Source of the DNA: Bacillus thuringiensis | Lineage (GTDB): Bacteria; Bacillota; Bacilli; Bacillales; Bacillaceae_G | Direction of reading: 5' to 3' | DNA: 64,000 nt | Assembly (NCBI RefSeq): GCF_022095615.2 | Contig: NZ_CP155559.1 | Coordinates: 2,787,501 to 2,851,500, forward strand | Shown: positions 61,965-64,000 of the stretch, in pieces | How positions within the stretch are numbered: position 1 is the stretch's first letter | Layout of the letters: each line of letters begins with the position of its first letter | The notes under the pieces: generated by a model | Seen by the model: only the letters and a program-made list of their open reading frames with translations | Told to the model about the DNA's origin: nothing | Database searches by the model: none | Program-made: the position numbers and the translations under genes

Positions 61965-62789
61965 TTAATACCTTCGCAAACCCTTCAAAGTCTCCAATAT
62001 ATCATCTGTAAAGGCTGTACTACCTTCTGTCTCTAAAACTCTGAAATAAAAACTTCTTAGGAAAGTTCTAATATTTTGTACTAAAATAGCATGCTGCGGA
62101 TGCCGGATGTCTTCAACAGTTGCTATGCTATGTAGCCAATTGCTCCACTCTTCTTCAATTAAAATATTTTGGTGTCGTAACGACATAATTGGCGCTACTA
62201 ATCTTTCATCCTCAAAGTGTACATATACGTAATCACTCAAGCGAACCTTCTGACGAACAGCTGCAAGGATCGCATATGAAAACTCACGATTTTGTATTGT
62301 ACGTGCTAAAGCATCAAGTGCATCCGCTGCATGCGCCGTAGAGTGTGCCCATCCTTTTCCTTCTACGTAGCCTCTTACATCTTCTTCTAAATATACATAT
62401 TCCAGCACTTGTTCTGCCACACTGTACAGTTGTTCTTCAGATAACAGTGGTTCTCTTTCATGAACAGATAAAATAAGTGGTGGAATTAATACGGAGAATG
62501 CACGTTTAAAAACAGAGTCTGTTCCCTTTTCACCAATTTTATAAAATAAATAATCAGGGCTAATTGCTTGCAGCATTAATCCTCGTAACTCTTTTTGTCT
62601 AAACACATCATTTGTAATCCATTTGTGAAGCGTACTATAAATTAAATCATCACGTAATTCAGCATCAGGTGATCCGATATAATCTAGCATCCACTGCGCA
62701 TATGGATATGCATCTACGTCTTCTGGTACAGCATAATTGTTACTTTTAATTTGTAGTAGTTCTTCTTTTAGTTCTAGTACTTCATTCAT
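61965..62789 (-). CDS. DUF2785 domain protein
   Basis: A 274-residue soluble, mostly helical protein of the DUF2785 family. The conserved central segment is GYVEGKGWAHSTAHAADALD near residues 140-160, and the rest resembles helical repeats (FSYAILAAVRQKVRLSDYVY). No enzymatic motif is seen. GGGGAT is present upstream of ATG 62789. It is a single gene. The gap to 63097 is A+T-rich without recognisable features. Confidence 0.87.
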   Translation of the reverse strand: MNEVLELKEELLQIKSNNYAVPEDVDAYPYAQWMLDYIGSPDAELRDDLIYSTLHKWITNDVFRQKELRGLMLQAISPDYLFYKIGEKGTDSVFKRAFSVLIPPLILSVHEREPLLSEEQLYSVAEQVLEYVYLEEDVRGYVEGKGWAHSTAHAADALDALARTIQNREFSYAILAAVRQKVRLSDYVYVHFEDERLVAPIMSLRHQNILIEEEWSNWLHSIATVEDIRHPQHAILVQNIRTFLRSFYFRVLETEGSTAFTDDILETLKGLRRY

Positions 62790-63097
62790 TATATTTCTTA
62801 TCCCCTTTTTACCTTTTTTAACTTATTTTCCCTTGTCCCCTATGATTTTTTCATAAAATCAATTCGAGTTTTAATATAGGTTAAGTACCTATCCTTATAT
62901 GAACTTGATTCAATTATATAAAATTTATCCTAATAAATAAAAGTAAATACATATAAAATAAGTATTGGCATTGCACTAATACTTTGAACAACCTAAATAT
63001 CCCACTTTATTTACATGCAGTTTATATATGTTTAGGTTATAAAATAAAATATAGTTTTTTTATCTGTATTCAAACGCAGTTACAATCAAAATTCCCA

Positions 63098-63640
63098 TCA
63101 TTTTAGAACTTGTTTAATAAATTCCGTTTTAGCTTTTGTATACGCTTCTCTATCTTGTTTAAACTTTTCAGCTAACTCTTGCTTAAGAATTGAATAATCA
63201 TAAACTAATTGTGGATTTTCTCGTAAACGGTTACGAAATAAAAGTTGATGCTCCCATCGCTCAGTTCCTTTAACCATCAAATGCAGGTGCGCTACACGTC
63301 TATTATTCTTAACTTTCACAAAGAACCTTCTCCACGGTCTTTCATCTAATTCTGGGCTTACATAATGCCAATTATATATGGCCAATTTCGCTGAAATATG
63401 TAGTACTCTATCAAATGAGTCTATTTCAGCCATTAGATCAATGATAGGTTTTGCAGGTAAACCAGGTATGGATGTACTTCCTATATGTATTACTTTGCTT
63501 ATACCGAGAGGAGCAAGCAGTTCATATAGTTGCTGCTCTTCACATCGGCCTTTATCTTGCCAATCAGGATTTGCATTCACTATCTCTACTGACTCATTCG
63601 CCCATACAGGCCAATCGTTTGGATTATCTTTTTTATCCAT
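63098..63640 (-). CDS. GrpB family protein (nucleotidyltransferase-like)
   Basis: A 180-residue member of the GrpB/UPF0157 family. VIHIGSTSIPGLPAKPIIDL near residues 52-71 is the diagnostic nucleotidyltransferase-like GS...D motif, followed by RVAHLHLMVKGTERWEHQLL. The family is fused to CoaE in actinobacteria, but the function of the free form is unknown. ATG 63640 follows AAAGGAGAT; an ATG three codons earlier lies inside the ribosome binding site. It is next to and collinear with the partial uridine kinase. Confidence 0.88.
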   Translation of the reverse strand: MDKKDNPNDWPVWANESVEIVNANPDWQDKGRCEEQQLYELLAPLGISKVIHIGSTSIPGLPAKPIIDLMAEIDSFDRVLHISAKLAIYNWHYVSPELDERPWRRFFVKVKNNRRVAHLHLMVKGTERWEHQLLFRNRLRENPQLVYDYSILKQELAEKFKQDREAYTKAKTEFIKQVLK

Positions 63641-63683
63641 CCAAAACATCTCCTTTCACGAATTTTTTGCTGTATAAACAATA

Positions 63684-64000
63684 TTAAATTTCTTTAAACA
63701 CAACTACTGGATCATCAAAGTTATTATTCCGAAATATAACATCCGCACAACTTTTCGGATTATGCTCATCTATATACATCTTACAGGCCGCATGATATCT
63801 GTTTAAAAACATTTTCTCTGCTTCTTCATAACTTCCAAAAGTCTCAGTCTCTCGCTTTGCACCACGTTTTCTCGCCATCTCAAAATCTGTATCTACAAAG
63901 ATTTTGTAATCAAATAAATGCTCAACATCTTTTTTCAATAGAAACGTTCCATCTACTATTAATATCATATTTTGCTTGGCCACTTGTGGCTTATTATGTA
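63684..64000 (-). CDS. Uridine kinase-like protein, C-terminal part (5' end beyond window)
   Basis: The frame is open to the window edge, so the protein extends beyond 64000 and lacks its N-terminal P-loop here. What is visible (MILIVDGTFLLKKDVEHLFD, KIFVDTDFEMARKRGAKRET, EKMFLNRYHAACKMYIDEHN) matches the second half of bacterial uridine kinase-like proteins: a strand before the lid, an arginine-rich lid, then helices. A GTG at 63983 is in frame but has no supporting site. A different uridine kinase-like gene occurs at 19849. Confidence 0.82.
   Translation of the reverse strand, partial: HNKPQVAKQNMILIVDGTFLLKKDVEHLFDYKIFVDTDFEMARKRGAKRETETFGSYEEAEKMFLNRYHAACKMYIDEHNPKSCADVIFRNNNFDDPVVVFKEI

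Noticed and set aside
1..64000. CRISPR arrays, insertion sequences, prophage genes, tRNA or rRNA genes
   Set aside because: No regularly spaced direct repeats, transposase or integrase motifs, or tRNA/rRNA signatures were found by eye on either strand; the only dispersed repeats are the hairpin elements described.

Overview
The window is chromosomal DNA from a low-GC Gram-positive bacterium and fits the Bacillus cereus group (cereus/thuringiensis/anthracis/mycoides). Pointers are strong GGAGG-type ribosome binding sites, TTG/GTG starts, a T-box proBA operon, an InhA-type M6 protease next to a PhoA-type alkaline phosphatase, a Rap-Phr cassette, and hairpin-rich intergenic repeats resembling the group's bcr elements. 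No rRNA, tRNA, CRISPR array, transposase or prophage module was seen. The species cannot be fixed from sequence alone.

Layout. 0-8.4 kb: a partial unknown gene, a YjiH-type membrane protein, the proline genes (T-box-proB-proA on minus, proC divergent), a RocB-like M20 peptidase and an IclR regulator. 8.5-12.6 kb: a scar where the 3' end of a second fatty-acid desaturase abuts the C-terminal third of an amino-acid permease, then a VOC protein, RtcB and the intact desaturase. 12.9-17.2 kb: two large secreted enzymes (InhA-type protease, alkaline phosphatase). 17.5-26.6 kb: small regulatory and accessory genes (DUF2975/XRE pair, a chimeric AgrA-DUF3887 ORF, a VOC-GNAT-kinase-HAD operon preceded by a candidate small RNA, PadR/DUF2812), then a MoxR-DUF58-membrane protein operon.

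26.6-39.2 kb: MHS transporter, class III aminotransferase, catalase, YerA-like amidohydrolase, serine hydrolase, an intergenic repeat, and a second, inverted MoxR-DUF58-DUF4129 operon. 39.3-48.1 kb: MarR-nitroreductase-monooxygenase operon, a Tet(M)-like ribosomal protection GTPase with a possible leader ORF, rap-phr, alpha/beta hydrolase plus Nudix, and a GntR-ABC operon with a perfect operator dyad. 48.2-64 kb: a decayed repeat with an adjoining pseudogene, SMI1/KNR4 protein, epimerase, a secreted small protein followed by an ABC exporter with two FtsX-like permeases, serine hydrolase, AraC/GyrI regulator, GNATs, Nudix, divergent EamA/MocR pair, YqxD, DUF3892, a duplicated-domain protein, DUF2785, GrpB and a partial uridine kinase.

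Themes. Much of the window is stress, detoxification, cell-surface and signalling functions in small autonomous units, many with a local regulator and a visible dyad in the promoter. The items most worth following up are the secreted-protein/ABC operon at 50.3-53.8 kb, the candidate small RNA at 21.45-21.53 kb, the chimeric ORF at 18.7-19.1 kb, the rap-phr cassette and the hairpin repeats.
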